Assembly: GCA_020053915.1 (NCBI GenBank)
Contig: JAGVMG010000012.1
Span: 1-40,953, forward strand
Direction of reading: 5' to 3'
From: Parachlamydiales bacterium
GTDB taxonomy: Bacteria; Chlamydiota; Chlamydiia; Chlamydiales; Rhabdochlamydiaceae
Length of the DNA stretch: 40,953 bases
Of the stretch, positions 32,469 to 40,953 are shown one piece after another. A program made the translations under genes and the position numbers. Each line of letters opens with the position of its first letter. Within the stretch, counting starts at the first letter, position 1. The notes below the pieces were generated by a model, which searched no databases, was not told the DNA's origin, and worked only from the letters and a program-made list of their open reading frames with translations.

Positions 32469-33035
32469 TCAGTTAAGACTCAAATCCTCAGGAATCATCG
32501 ATAGGGTGGCATACTTGCCACCCATTTCTCTTAAAATCGTCTGCCATACTTTTTCAGGAGGGGTCTCGAAGATGTGTTTGGAAGAAGCGGGGTGTAAAAA
32601 CCAATTGCCGCTTAAAAACTCCATTTCGAGCTGGCCGGCTCCCCATCCAGCATAGCCGAAGCACAAGCGCACAGCTGGGCCATTGGCATTGCTTACAGCC
32701 TCTTGCAAAAACTGCAGATCTCCACCGAGAAAGGCGTGATCGCAGAGCTCGAGCGTTTGATCGGGAATCTGGTCGGAAGAATGAAGCAGCATCATCTGAT
32801 TGGGCTGGATCGGCCCGCCTGCTCGGATCTGAACGTTGGGATTTTGCAGCTCTTTGATGTTAATGATCTCTTCGGGAAGCTCAACTTCGAAGCTTTTATT
32901 GATAATGAGGCCAAAAGAGCCTGCAGCGCTATGCTCGCAGAGGATGATGACGCTGCGGAAGTAGATCCCAGAGTCGATATCGGGACTTGCAATGAGAAAG
33001 GCGCCCTTGTTTAAGTGGGAATAGGGGATGGTCAT
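32469..33035 (-). CDS. algH: UPF0301/AlgH family protein
   Basis: The 188-aa protein shows the YqgE/AlgH pattern: [51 protein letters not shown] and [21 protein letters not shown]. The biochemical function is not settled. Its ATG overlaps the mlaD stop by 4 nt, so it belongs to the mla operon here. The last codons are duplicated at 31501-31720. Confidence 0.92.
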   Translation of the reverse strand: MTIPYSHLNKGAFLIASPDIDSGIYFRSVIILCEHSAAGSFGLIINKSFEVELPEEIINIKELQNPNVQIRAGGPIQPNQMMLLHSSDQIPDQTLELCDHAFLGGDLQFLQEAVSNANGPAVRLCFGYAGWGAGQLEMEFLSGNWFLHPASSKHIFETPPEKVWQTILREMGGKYATLSMIPEDLSLN

Positions 33036-34228
33036 TGTGCCTGCATCAATTGCTGATTGTATAAGTGCAAATGGTCAGAGAGCTCCTTGGACTGGCGGAG
33101 CAACTCTCTAAAGTCTTTGCGGAATTGATCATTTCCTAGAATCTCCTCTTTTTCAGAGGTTTGCTGCGCCTTGTCGATCACCATCGAGAGGCGAGACATC
33201 GCGGTCGTAATCTCATCCACTTCATTTTCAAAGTACTTGCGGAATCCTTGAGGAGTGTCTAGAGCATTGAGTGCTGTTACCCGTTGCAGACGCTGGCGCT
33301 GCCATCCCTTATTTTGATTGAAGAGCAGGCCATAATGGTTGATGTCATTCATCAATGTGTCCGCTTTGCTCATGATCGCAGAGGCGCGTAGGTACATGTC
33401 ATCCTCTTTCAACAACCTGCCGAGCGTTCCTTTTCCTACAGAGATCTCTTGCGTGATCGTATCCATCGATTGCGAAGCGCTTGCCATATGCTTCATCATT
33501 GTACCCGCATTGACAAAGACTCCGCTGACATTCATCTCATGGACTGCACTGTGCATTTCTTTCAATGTTTCTGAAAAATCGTTTACCCCTTGTTTGAGGT
33601 GGGCGATGAGCTCCTGATCGTTGACAGATTTTACCGCAGAGTTGATCTGGTCCATCGCCGAGCCAAAAGAGGCGAGCGCTTTGCCTGCATCTTCTCCATG
33701 CAGTTTGATCCAGTTGTTTACCTCTTTAATGGTCGTTTTCATGAGATCGGCCACTTCAGAGAGTTCTGTAAATGCGTATTCAATCGGATCATAAGATTGA
33801 GCATAGACAGGTTGTGTCGTAATCAGCTTAGGAGTCACTCCTTTGGGAGGGATTTTAGGAAGGATGGCAATCGACTTTTCTCCGAGAAGACCCGCAGTAT
33901 GGATAGCAAATTCATCTGTGTCGTATACCTTGACGCTCGAGTCGATTTTCAACACTAGCTGGTAGTAATAAATTTGTCCGAGAACATCAACAGAAGGTTT
34001 GTTGCGCGCACTGGTAATGTCCTGGACAGCTGTTACTTCTCCAACAGGTTTTCCCCCGAACATCACACGAGTGCCGACCCCAATCTTGTTGATGTTTGCA
34101 AACCGGACGTAGATCGTTTGTTTTCCATCACCAACACTTGGGCGTAAAAACATCACCATGATTACAACCAATGCACAGCCGGCCAGAACAAAGATGCCGA
34201 TCAACATGTTTTTTAATTGTTCACCCAT
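33032..34228 (-). CDS. mlaD: MCE-family lipid transport protein (MlaD-like)
   Basis: The 398-aa protein has one N-terminal membrane helix ([20 protein letters not shown]), then the MCE domain ([28 protein letters not shown], about residues 37-130). A long helical tail follows with repeated Met/Ser-rich coiled coil ([28 protein letters not shown]). MCE proteins form hexameric rings that conduct phospholipids through the periplasm. The tail is twice the length of E. coli MlaD and more like the longer MCE tunnels. It overlaps mlaF by 8 nt. The direction of lipid transport, possibly from host membranes, is not shown. Confidence 0.9.
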   Translation of the reverse strand: MGEQLKNMLIGIFVLAGCALVVIMVMFLRPSVGDGKQTIYVRFANINKIGVGTRVMFGGKPVGEVTAVQDITSARNKPSVDVLGQIYYYQLVLKIDSSVKVYDTDEFAIHTAGLLGEKSIAILPKIPPKGVTPKLITTQPVYAQSYDPIEYAFTELSEVADLMKTTIKEVNNWIKLHGEDAGKALASFGSAMDQINSAVKSVNDQELIAHLKQGVNDFSETLKEMHSAVHEMNVSGVFVNAGTMMKHMASASQSMDTITQEISVGKGTLGRLLKEDDMYLRASAIMSKADTLMNDINHYGLLFNQNKGWQRQRLQRVTALNALDTPQGFRKYFENEVDEITTAMSRLSMVIDKAQQTSEKEEILGNDQFRKDFRELLRQSKELSDHLHLYNQQLMQAQ

Positions 34229-34988
34229 GGTGGTTTTTCTCCTTCAGTGTTCTGGGGTCTTGGGAAATGGAACAGTGTAAAAATTTAATTAACGGGTCAT
34301 CGATCTGAATAAATGGCTCTGGTTCATCGATGTGCGCGATTTTTCCATCGCGAATCAGTGCCAGGCGATCTCCGACATAGAGAGCCGAAAACATGTCGTG
34401 CGTCACGACGATGCTCGTTGCTTTTAGCTCTTCTTGCATTTTGACGATCAGCTCATTAATCTGCATCGCGATGATCGGATCTAATCCTGTTGTGGGTTCA
34501 TCATAGAGCACGATCCGCGGGCGATAGACGATGAGGCGCGCGAGCGCCGCACGTTTGCGCATCCCTCCCGAAAGCTCCGAGGGCATCTTCTTATGTGTGC
34601 CGGCAAGTCCCACCATTTCAAGAGCGTGAGAAACGCGATCTGCAATCTCATGTTTGGAGAGTAAATGGCCATGCTGATTTAAGTAGAAGGCCGTGTTTTC
34701 TTCGACTGTCATCGAGTCGAACATTGCTCCGCCTTGAAAGAGCATCCCCATGTGATGGATATTTTGATACAGATCTGCACCCGAGAGATCGGAAATCCGG
34801 ACTTGATCGATGTCGATCGTCCCCTCATCGGGCTTCAAGATGCCGATGATGTGCTTGAGGAGCACGCTTTTCCCAATCCCCGAAGGACCGAGGATCACCA
34901 GCGTCTCTCCCGTTTTGACATCGAGATCCAAGCCAGCCATCACTTGGTGCTTGCCAAACTTCTTCCAGAGGTTGCGAATTTTAATCAT
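34221..34988 (-). CDS. mlaF: Mla-type ABC transporter ATPase
   Basis: The 255-aa protein has Walker A GPSGIGKS, signature LSGGMRKRAALARLI, and Walker B RIVLYDEPTTGLDP, followed by VTHDMF with the switch His. It powers phospholipid movement by the MCE complex at the cytoplasmic face of the inner membrane. It begins 3 nt after mlaE and overlaps mlaD, so the order mlaE-mlaF-mlaD-algH is one operon. Confidence 0.93.
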   Translation of the reverse strand: MIKIRNLWKKFGKHQVMAGLDLDVKTGETLVILGPSGIGKSVLLKHIIGILKPDEGTIDIDQVRISDLSGADLYQNIHHMGMLFQGGAMFDSMTVEENTAFYLNQHGHLLSKHEIADRVSHALEMVGLAGTHKKMPSELSGGMRKRAALARLIVYRPRIVLYDEPTTGLDPIIAMQINELIVKMQEELKATSIVVTHDMFSALYVGDRLALIRDGKIAHIDEPEPFIQIDDPLIKFLHCSISQDPRTLKEKNHHG

Positions 34989-34991
34989 CAG

Positions 34992-35828
34992 TTATCCGAA
35001 GTTATCGTGAAAGACATTGAGCGCCACCGTGAGAAAGAAGTTCATAAAGAGGATGCAGCAGTAGGTGATGACAACACTCGATGTCGTCGATTTTCCCACA
35101 CCTGCCGCGCCGCCTGTTGTCCGCATCCCTTTATAACAGCCGATTGTCATGATCAAGATCCCAAAAATAAATCCTTTGATGATCCCCGTTGCCATATCGA
35201 AAAACGTGATGTGGGTCGGCATCGGATCGAAATAAGTCTGCGGCGACATATCAAAAAAGTAGGTTGAGATCAGATACCCACCAAAAATGCCCATCGCGAT
35301 GCTAAAAATGGTCAGAAAAGGCATCATTAATGTCCCTGCAATCAGCCGCGGCGCAATTAAATAACGGTGGGGATTCACTGCCATCGTCTTCAACGCATCG
35401 ATTTGCTCCGTGACCTGCATCGTGCCGAGCTCTGCGCACATCGCAGCGCCGACGCGCCCTGTGACCATGAACGCCGTCAGCACAGGTCCTAGCTCTGTCA
35501 GCATCGCTTTTGCGACCATGAGCCCCGTCACAGACGTGAGCCCTTTATCTGCGAGCTGATAGAACGACTGCGCCGCTAAAACTAACCCAGTGGAAAAACC
35601 TGTCAAAGCCACCACTAAAAAGGAAGCCACCCCGACATCGTAGAGCTGCTTTAACACCAAATAAAGAGAGGGCGGACGGCGAAAGGTCGCCTGGGTCACT
35701 TGAGACAAAAGCTGCGCGTATTCTCCAATGGCTACAAGAAAACCTAGCTTTTGGGCAAGTTTATTGCCCCATGTTTGATTGGGGTTATTTGGAGAATGGT
35801 TCGGACTTATAGCATTAGATTGCGTCAT
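34992..35828 (-). CDS. mlaE: Mla-type ABC transporter permease
   Basis: The 278-aa membrane protein carries the MlaE/Ttg2B pattern: ALTGFSTGLVLAAQS, ELGPVLTAFMVTGRVGAAM, ELGTMQVTEQIDALKTMAVN and YLIAPRLIAGTLMMPFLT. It has about five to six helices and forms the channel with MlaF. It is the first gene of the operon, 28 nt after the predicted start site of the promoter at 35864-35892. Confidence 0.93.
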   Translation of the reverse strand: MTQSNAISPNHSPNNPNQTWGNKLAQKLGFLVAIGEYAQLLSQVTQATFRRPPSLYLVLKQLYDVGVASFLVVALTGFSTGLVLAAQSFYQLADKGLTSVTGLMVAKAMLTELGPVLTAFMVTGRVGAAMCAELGTMQVTEQIDALKTMAVNPHRYLIAPRLIAGTLMMPFLTIFSIAMGIFGGYLISTYFFDMSPQTYFDPMPTHITFFDMATGIIKGFIFGILIMTIGCYKGMRTTGGAAGVGKSTTSSVVITYCCILFMNFFLTVALNVFHDNFG

Positions 35829-35863
35829 GCAGGCATTGAGTTAAAATATTCTTTATAATCCGC

Positions 35864-35892
35864 ATTGTAGCGGATCTCTCATTTGGGGTCAA
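35864..35892 (-). promoter_or_regulatory. Predicted mla operon promoter
   Basis: On the minus strand TTGACC (complement of 35887-35892), a 17-nt spacer and TACAAT (complement of 35864-35869) closely fit the housekeeping consensus. Confidence 0.65.
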
Positions 35893-35969
35893 ACGGGGAT
35901 CTTCCCTCTTTGAATTTAATACGTATTTCGTAAAAATCATTTCCCATTGAACTTTGGAGGAAACGAATC

Positions 35970-37241
35970 ATGACATATCCAGCTGCATCGTTCCAGGAAA
36001 AAACCACTCCTGAGTTGTTGATGAGGTCTTCTAATGCTGCATGCTATCAGTTGGGGAGGATGCATGAAAAGTATAGCTCTCTTTCTAGTTGGTTAACTCA
36101 GTCCCCTCTGACCTTCGATGCTCAAATTGTCGAGACTCTCTCTTCTTTTTTTTCTGATTATTTATATCAACGCGACGTTGAGTCCCATCTCGATCAAAGC
36201 CTTTTAGACATTGTCGAAACAGAACCTTCTGAAGCGCTTTTCATGGTGCTAAAGATGCGCTGTCATGTGATCGAATCGCGCGATAATCTTCTAGACCCGC
36301 TGCTTAAAAAGATGGAGCAAACAGAAGCCCTGACCTCATTTTTCCTCAATCAAGACACGCTGCCTGTAAGTGAAGAGATGATAAAATCAAGTTTGCGGAA
36401 AGAGAGCAAGAAGCGGGAGTTCGCTCGTCTTCGAACATCCCATCAGCGTAAAACAGCCGCCGCTGCATCGCAAAAGACCAAAGAAGCGTCAAAAGAGCCA
36501 ACAGACTCTAAAAAGCAAGTGCGCTGGGGACACCAGGCAGAACAACCTCTCTCCACTGTAAAAAAAGAGGAAAAGCCCCCTGAATTTACCCTAAGTCAAC
36601 GTTTCAATGAGTGTTTATCCAGGCGTGATCCAGCAAACCAGTTACGGATGGACGTGGCATTTAAAGTTCTCAATCATCAAATCACAATGGGGCATGATGC
36701 CTGGAAATGGGCGTGCTTGAAAGAAGCATTGCCCTTGCTTCGATCGATGGTACATGCTGTAGAACAACTCAACAGTAAGGATCAGAGTTCCTCAGAAAGC
36801 CCGCGCAGCGCGTCTGAAGAGTTAGACCTGCCTACAAGCGAAGAGGAGTCTCAAGAAGAATCAGAGTTTAGTGACAACTCTGTACTCGATTCGCCATCAT
36901 TTTTAGAATACCCTCCTTTTTCTTACACCACTAGCCTTCTTTCTCAGTACGAAGCGTCTGCTTCTGCCGATCTCCTCCCCCCTGTTGCTCTTACGGAACA
37001 GCACAGTCTAAATACCCTAGGTTGTCTCGTTGATTATCTCGATTCCGAGCAGATTCGCCCCTATGTTGAGAGTCTTTCTCGCAAGACGCAACATAAGATC
37101 CAAAGACGCATGGCCACTGAATATGAAAAATTCCGCAAAAAAGGAACCAAACCCGATCGCTCCTGGGGGAAAAGGCATTGCTTTGACCCTAAGAGGCTTA
37201 ATAGCTTACGCGAAGTGCTCAAAGAGATGGGAAATGCATAA
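35970..37241 (+). CDS. Effector-like protein with Ser/Glu-rich linker, member 1 of a tandem trio
   Basis: I do not recognise a family for this 423-aa protein. There is no signal peptide. Residues 1-230 are mostly helical; about 140-205 are very basic (KRREFARLRTSHQRK). About 275-310 is an acidic Ser/Glu run (SEEESQEESEFSDNS). The C-terminal 65 residues (PYVESLSRKTQHKIQRRMA to LREVLKEMG) weakly resemble the C-terminal domains of the next two genes. GGAGG is 8 nt before ATG 35970. Composition fits a type III secretion substrate, but this is inference. Confidence 0.72.
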   Translation: MTYPAASFQEKTTPELLMRSSNAACYQLGRMHEKYSSLSSWLTQSPLTFDAQIVETLSSFFSDYLYQRDVESHLDQSLLDIVETEPSEALFMVLKMRCHVIESRDNLLDPLLKKMEQTEALTSFFLNQDTLPVSEEMIKSSLRKESKKREFARLRTSHQRKTAAAASQKTKEASKEPTDSKKQVRWGHQAEQPLSTVKKEEKPPEFTLSQRFNECLSRRDPANQLRMDVAFKVLNHQITMGHDAWKWACLKEALPLLRSMVHAVEQLNSKDQSSSESPRSASEELDLPTSEEESQEESEFSDNSVLDSPSFLEYPPFSYTTSLLSQYEASASADLLPPVALTEQHSLNTLGCLVDYLDSEQIRPYVESLSRKTQHKIQRRMATEYEKFRKKGTKPDRSWGKRHCFDPKRLNSLREVLKEMGNA

Positions 37242-37317
37242 CTTACACGCTCTGCAAGCAAAATTATTTATAACTGTTTTTTATAATTTAAGCGTTAAAG
37301 TAAAATATATTGTTTCG

Positions 37318-37346
37318 TTGATGTAAAATCGTTGCTCTACTATAAT
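37318..37346 (+). promoter_or_regulatory. Predicted promoter of the gene at 37452
   Basis: TTGATG (37318-37323), 17 nt, TATAAT (37341-37346). The -10 is perfect. The 5' untranslated leader would be about 100 nt. Confidence 0.7.
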
Positions 37347-37451
37347 ATCTACTAGTTTAAGAGTTGTATTTTGAAATTTATTTAGAGTGCTTTTCTTTTA
37401 ATTTTGATTAAGAAAGCGTTCTTGTTTTTATAAAATTTATAGGAGGCATTT

Positions 37452-38915
37452 ATGTCCGGTCAACTACCTACAGTTTCTCTCGGTTCAAGTTCTTACTTAA
37501 ATAAAGACAACATAGCTGATGCTGTGTTTCACCTGACGTCATCCGTTGCTTGCCTAGCTGCTAGCCAACAAACTTCACGCACAGACAAAATTTACCGGAA
37601 ATTTTGCATGATATTGCCTTACGTTGAAAATGGTCTTGGTTTGCGCGGTGCTTTAGCCCCCCTTCTGAACCACGTGGAATTTGTGGAAAGAGAGTTAGGT
37701 CAATTAGAGGGTCGTATAAACAAGATCAATCAGTATCTGGTTGAAAATCAAGAGGATCCAGCTTTAGCCCAGTTGGGGAAAATTGTAGCCCTCACCCACT
37801 ATCATTTTAGCATACAGTCTCAGGCTACTAAACAACAGCTCGGCGCAATGAAGCAACATATTGTTCACCTGGAGTCGTCACTAGATCCTCATACCCAACA
37901 GCCACTTCATTCTGATTCTGTGACATCTCCAGCAGTAAGTTTTTCTTCAACTGATACTAGTAAAAGCCAAGCTTCAGCATTTGCGCTTCACTCGTCGTCT
38001 CCAGTTGCACAATCACAGTTTTTAAGCTCTTCTTCTTCTTCTTCTTCAGGAACTGGTGCAAGCCAAACTTCAGCATTTGCTCTTCGCCCGTCGTCTCCAG
38101 TTGCACAATCACAGTTTTTAAGGTTTGATTCTAGTTCTTCTTCTTCTTCTTCTTCAGGAACTGATGCAAGCCAAACTTCAGCATTTGCTCATACAAGTCC
38201 TTTTGACACCTCAGTTGTAGATCCTGGAGTTTTTCAAGGGTTTGGTGCTGGTCCTTCGACCACCTCTGTATCTTCAACTAAGGGAGATTCTTATGGCTTT
38301 GATGTTTTAGATGATGAATTTGAACGGTTAGACCATTTCGATGCTCAGGGTGGAACATCTTATCCAGACGCTTCATTTTCTTCATTCAGTGCATCCACTT
38401 CACCGTCAGCAGTAACACAGTCAATGCTGTTCACCCCCTCTGCCGCATATCCAGACTATTCAGAACCTGTTCAACTCACTCAGTATGCAGAATCACTGTG
38501 TGAAATGTGTCAGAATCTTGCTGATGAGAAATTAGTTGAATTGGATGAGGCGGTTGGGGCTCAGCTACAGGACCTCCCATACATGAAAGATAGTAAGTTT
38601 CAGAGAGCTATAAATCGTATCTTCAAAAAAACGTACAAAAAACCTGTTAAAGCTAAAATCCTCCAATTGCCATCATCTGCTCGGGCAGTTATGTATGCAT
38701 CGGTTCTTACTTATGTTGTTGATGGCACCAATGCGGGGCAGTCTTTTGAGGGTATTGACGCCAGCTTACTCAAAGCAGATCCTAAAAAATGGGTAAGAGC
38801 TCATTACAACCATCCTAGATATAGGGCTGCACTTACTTATGCTCTTCAAATGGTTCAAATGCAGATTCGATCAGGACAGCTTAATGTGGATCCGGTTGTC
38901 GCTTCAGACGAATAA
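37452..38915 (+). CDS. Ser-rich effector-like protein with internal repeats, member 2 of trio
   Basis: The 487-aa protein has a helical N-terminal domain (1-145), a Ser-rich central region with three imperfect repeats (about 172-247; unit starts SQASAFAL or SQTSAFAL), and a C-terminal helical domain (about 355-480). That C-terminal domain has INRIFKKTYKKPVKAKILQL, SSARAVMYASVLTYVV and DPKKWVRAHY, which parallel the C-terminus of the gene at 39194. No signal peptide. AGGAGG precedes ATG 37452. The repeated Ser runs use TCT/TTC slippage-prone DNA. Probably a secreted or surface protein; function unknown. Confidence 0.75.
   Translation: MSGQLPTVSLGSSSYLNKDNIADAVFHLTSSVACLAASQQTSRTDKIYRKFCMILPYVENGLGLRGALAPLLNHVEFVERELGQLEGRINKINQYLVENQEDPALAQLGKIVALTHYHFSIQSQATKQQLGAMKQHIVHLESSLDPHTQQPLHSDSVTSPAVSFSSTDTSKSQASAFALHSSSPVAQSQFLSSSSSSSSGTGASQTSAFALRPSSPVAQSQFLRFDSSSSSSSSSGTDASQTSAFAHTSPFDTSVVDPGVFQGFGAGPSTTSVSSTKGDSYGFDVLDDEFERLDHFDAQGGTSYPDASFSSFSASTSPSAVTQSMLFTPSAAYPDYSEPVQLTQYAESLCEMCQNLADEKLVELDEAVGAQLQDLPYMKDSKFQRAINRIFKKTYKKPVKAKILQLPSSARAVMYASVLTYVVDGTNAGQSFEGIDASLLKADPKKWVRAHYNHPRYRAALTYALQMVQMQIRSGQLNVDPVVASDE
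37965..38192 (+). repeat. Intragenic tandem repeat (96-108 nt units)
   Basis: Units start at 37965, 38061 and 38169 with AGCCAARCTTCAGCATTTGC. Units one and two each contain TCGTCTCCAGTTGCACAATC and a run of TCT/TTC codons; the third is truncated. Length change by recombination would stay in frame. Confidence 0.8.
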
Positions 38916-38935
38916 TACATCGCTCTGATTTTCCT

Positions 38936-38970
38936 TTAACCTTCAGCAGCTCTTGGCTGCTGAAGGTTAA
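38936..38970 (+). terminator. Terminator-like hairpin after the gene at 37452
   Basis: A perfect 15-bp stem (38936-38950 with 38956-38970), loop TCTTG, followed by TATTTGTT. It begins 20 nt after the stop codon. Confidence 0.75.
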
Positions 38971-39052
38971 TATTTGTTAATTAATTGTGTTATGTGGAAA
39001 TTATCTTATGTTTAAAATAATTATTTAGTTTATTTAAAACAGTCTGTTCTGC

Positions 39053-39058
39053 TATACT
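39053..39058 (+). promoter_or_regulatory. Predicted extended -10 of the gene at 39194
   Basis: TGCTATACT gives an extended -10 with TATACT at 39053-39058. A fitting -35 is weak (TTATTT, 17 nt upstream). The leader would be about 130 nt. Confidence 0.4.
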
Positions 39059-39193
39059 GTTGTGTAATGTTATTTAAATTAGTGTGATTGCTCTTCATCA
39101 GTTTCCCAGCGGAAATCCGGCTCTTATCCCAGACTCGGGTTCTTATGGTTTGTTTGAAGTGGCTTTCTGAATCGAAAGAATAAGGAGGAATTT

Positions 39194-40681
39194 ATGAGTG
39201 GTCTTAGTCGTGTGTTAGACTCTCTTAGAATATCAGCGGATCGGTTTCCAGCTTTTGCTGTTGAACTGATTCAGACACAAGCGCAACATGAATTTCGTGT
39301 TGTGGAGCTGTACAAGAAAGTTTTAAGTCTTCAGCCTTTACTGGTAACTATTAATGCGGATAGAGGGCAGGCTCAGGTTATTTTAGAAGCTGCTCATAAA
39401 GAAATCATTGACTTAGAGGACGAGATTCAGGTTGTTGCGGAGGTTTTTGGACGTTTTTCAGAATCAATGACCGCTGAACTAGACCCTAATCATGAGGATG
39501 CAAAAGTCTACCTTGGCATGTTTGCTCGTGTTAAAGAACTACATGAGGTTTTGAATCCAAAACAGAAAGATCTGTTTTCTGAAATTAACGCCGTATTTGA
39601 GAAAACTTGTAAATTTTATAATCTGGAAACGACTAATCCATCGTCTTCCGTGAGCGATTTACCGGCTGATTCATCGTCATCTTCATCTTCCTCTTCACCA
39701 TCAGCTTCTACTTCCTTTTCATCTAAGACTTTTTCTAGTCAAAATCTAGGTCGTTTTTCTGCTAGTTTGAGCAGCACAGATACTTTGCCAATGCCTAGTG
39801 AGAGCACTAAGTCTTTGTCTATGATAGACTCATTCCGTTCTGGGGATTTTACAGAAATATTTAATTTACTTAAGCAGAGAAAAGAAGAAGCGCCAGAAAA
39901 AGGGGAGAGCTCACAGCAATCACCGCTCCCGCAAATTAAAATCACTCGGCCGCCCTCACCGTCTTCAAGTAGCAGTAGCACGGCAGCTTCTTCTCTTCCA
40001 GTAAGTAGCAGTCTGCCACCGGCATCGTTCTTTGATTCTCAACGGTTCTCTTCTTTAGAATTGAAACAGTTGTTGACTTCACCTGATGCATCAAAAGCTT
40101 CGACAGAGACGGATGCAGCGAACGGCACGTCAGTGCCACCGGCATCGTTCTTTAATTCAAGCACGATTGAGGATCTCCCATCCCCTTCGCTATCGTCGTC
40201 GACTTTACCTGCTGCCTCCGCGACTTCAGCTTCTGAATCATCTCACATCCCTCCAATGGATACAGGAGCAGCGTATGTTCCAGAGAAGGGTTCAGATGAC
40301 TCAAGTGGAGCTACTTCGACGAGTTCTCCAGAAGTGGGTGTAAGTGGCTCATCTGAAAATTTTCAGTTTAAAGAGAAGATCCAAAGCATTATCAAGTTAG
40401 TGAAGGTTTATGAAACCAATACAAATGACTGTAATCTTTCAGCAAAAGATGTGCGTCGGATTAACCGAAAATATAAATCTGACGTTAAGTCTTCCATTGC
40501 AAAACTTTCTAGTGCAACTCGAGCTCAATTATATGATAATTTTGCGACTGCATTTACTTTGAAGCACAAGTTAGAACTTCCTAGCGATACTCAGCAGCTC
40601 AAAGATTGGAAAAGAAGGAACTATGCCTTGCCTCAGAATTCCGCTCTTCTTGCTTCAGCTCTTTCCTGGTTGATTGAGTAA
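39194..40681 (+). CDS. Ser-rich effector-like protein, member 3 of trio
   Basis: The 495-aa protein has a helical, coiled-coil-like N-terminal domain (1-140), a long Ser/Pro-rich middle with two copies of PPASFFDS or PPASFFNS, and a C-terminal domain (about 395-495). The latter contains INRKYKSDVKSSIAKLSSATRAQLY, DWKRRNYALPQ and SALLASALSWL, similar in order to the gene at 37452. No signal peptide or membrane helix. AAGGAGG precedes ATG 39194. The terminator at 40717 follows. I infer a secreted effector family; nothing shows the target. Confidence 0.75.
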   Translation: MSGLSRVLDSLRISADRFPAFAVELIQTQAQHEFRVVELYKKVLSLQPLLVTINADRGQAQVILEAAHKEIIDLEDEIQVVAEVFGRFSESMTAELDPNHEDAKVYLGMFARVKELHEVLNPKQKDLFSEINAVFEKTCKFYNLETTNPSSSVSDLPADSSSSSSSSSPSASTSFSSKTFSSQNLGRFSASLSSTDTLPMPSESTKSLSMIDSFRSGDFTEIFNLLKQRKEEAPEKGESSQQSPLPQIKITRPPSPSSSSSSTAASSLPVSSSLPPASFFDSQRFSSLELKQLLTSPDASKASTETDAANGTSVPPASFFNSSTIEDLPSPSLSSSTLPAASATSASESSHIPPMDTGAAYVPEKGSDDSSGATSTSSPEVGVSGSSENFQFKEKIQSIIKLVKVYETNTNDCNLSAKDVRRINRKYKSDVKSSIAKLSSATRAQLYDNFATAFTLKHKLELPSDTQQLKDWKRRNYALPQNSALLASALSWLIE

Positions 40682-40716
40682 TCTCACTGCTGAACGTCTC
40701 TTAATTTTTAGAAGCC

Positions 40717-40752
40717 AAAACCCTCAGGAGCGTTGCTGCTGAGGGTTTTTTT
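40717..40752 (+). terminator. Rho-independent terminator
   Basis: An 11-bp stem AAAACCCTCAG/CTGAGGGTTTT with an 11-nt loop, ending in seven T (40746-40752), 36 nt after the stop codon of the gene at 39194. Confidence 0.9.
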
Positions 40753-40754
40753 AT

Positions 40755-40803
40755 CCCGCGGACACGAGAAAACTCGGTCGTTCACGGCCGAGATGAATCG
40801 CGC
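40755..40803 (-). repeat. Structured repeat, copy B
   Basis: This is the inverted copy of 46-94 (39 of 49 identical). Its hairpin is CTCGG/CCGAG with the loop TTCA and two inner pairs; on the minus strand it is followed by TTTTCTCG. It directly follows the rho-independent terminator, so the two could end transcripts from both directions. Confidence 0.6.
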
Positions 40804-40866
40804 CTTTTCGGACAGAGTGGCTTATAACTCTTCGACATGCTCCAAAACCGCAATTAATTAAATTAA

Positions 40867-40895
40867 TTGACTATTCATTGCCTTGAGTTTAGGCT
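40867..40895 (+). promoter_or_regulatory. Possible promoter for a gene beyond the right edge
   Basis: TTGACT (40867-40872), 17 nt, TAGGCT (40890-40895). It abuts a perfect palindrome-like AT sequence at 40851-40869. No gene start is seen before the window ends. Confidence 0.3.
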
Positions 40896-40953
40896 AGTGA
40901 CATGTTTGTACGAAAATCATTTCAATTCAGACTTCGTGTAACAAAGAAGCAAG

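Noticed and set aside
38936-38970. Inverted repeat as a MITE
   Set aside because: Short loop, position just after a stop codon and AT-rich tail fit a terminator; no target duplication is visible.

Overview
The window looks like a piece of the chromosome of a Chlamydiae member outside the genus Chlamydia, probably order Parachlamydiales (an amoeba-associated, Waddlia- or Parachlamydia-like obligate intracellular bacterium). The evidence is the infC-rpmI-rplT-pheS block, the queuine-salvage pair (YhhQ transporter + Tgt), an OprB/AaxA-type porin, an MCE/Mla lipid transport operon, and many exported, Ser-rich or effector-like proteins with no recognisable relatives outside such bacteria. This placement is inference from gene content; no rRNA is present to prove it.

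Layout. 1-3.9 kb: tRNA-Val(GAC), a degenerate threonyl-tRNA-synthetase-like gene in the ancestral thrS position, infC (apparent CTG start), rpmI, rplT, pheS. 3.9-6.7 kb: tRNA-Ser(TGA) with a duplicated 3' end, a small HTH regulator, and an accessory block (membrane-associated hypothetical, DUF4143-type ATPase) bounded by a 46-bp direct repeat of the 5' end of the next gene, an HSL-type esterase. 7.8-13.5 kb: exported proteins, including a small secreted protein with a RanBP2-like zinc finger and a minus-strand run LicD-like - OprB porin - acetamidase/formamidase-like - small exported protein - lipoprotein. 13.6-18.6 kb: an Asn/Trp/His-rich exported protein, a kinase-like paralogue, a poly-Ser protein with a probable EndoU nuclease domain, an RDD membrane protein and a GNAT acetyltransferase. 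18.7-22.6 kb: nucleotide and queuine metabolism (tdk, udk, tgt, yhhQ, ndk); udk and ndk both carry N-terminal export signals. 22.6-27.1 kb: five overlapping paralogues of a membrane-anchored, kinase-like family (the sixth is at 14.2 kb). 27.1-31.5 kb: exported hypothetical, PiT phosphate permease, 727-aa hypothetical. 31.5-35.8 kb: a duplicated algH 3' end split by a TA-flanked MITE, a HigBA-like toxin-antitoxin pair, then algH-mlaD-mlaF-mlaE read leftward. 36-40.7 kb: three tandem effector-like genes that appear to share a C-terminal domain. A structured repeat occurs at both window ends in opposite orientation.

How it fits together. Housekeeping genes are interleaved with host-interaction candidates. 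The strongest candidates for something undescribed are: (i) the six-member exported kinase-like family, whose operon lies beside exported NDK and a uridine kinase with a leader; (ii) the poly-Ser EndoU-like protein; (iii) three places where the end of a gene (tRNA-Ser, esterase, algH) is duplicated around a short insertion, which may reflect one class of insertion process; and (iv) a ThrRS pseudoenzyme encoded directly behind a tRNA and overlapping infC.
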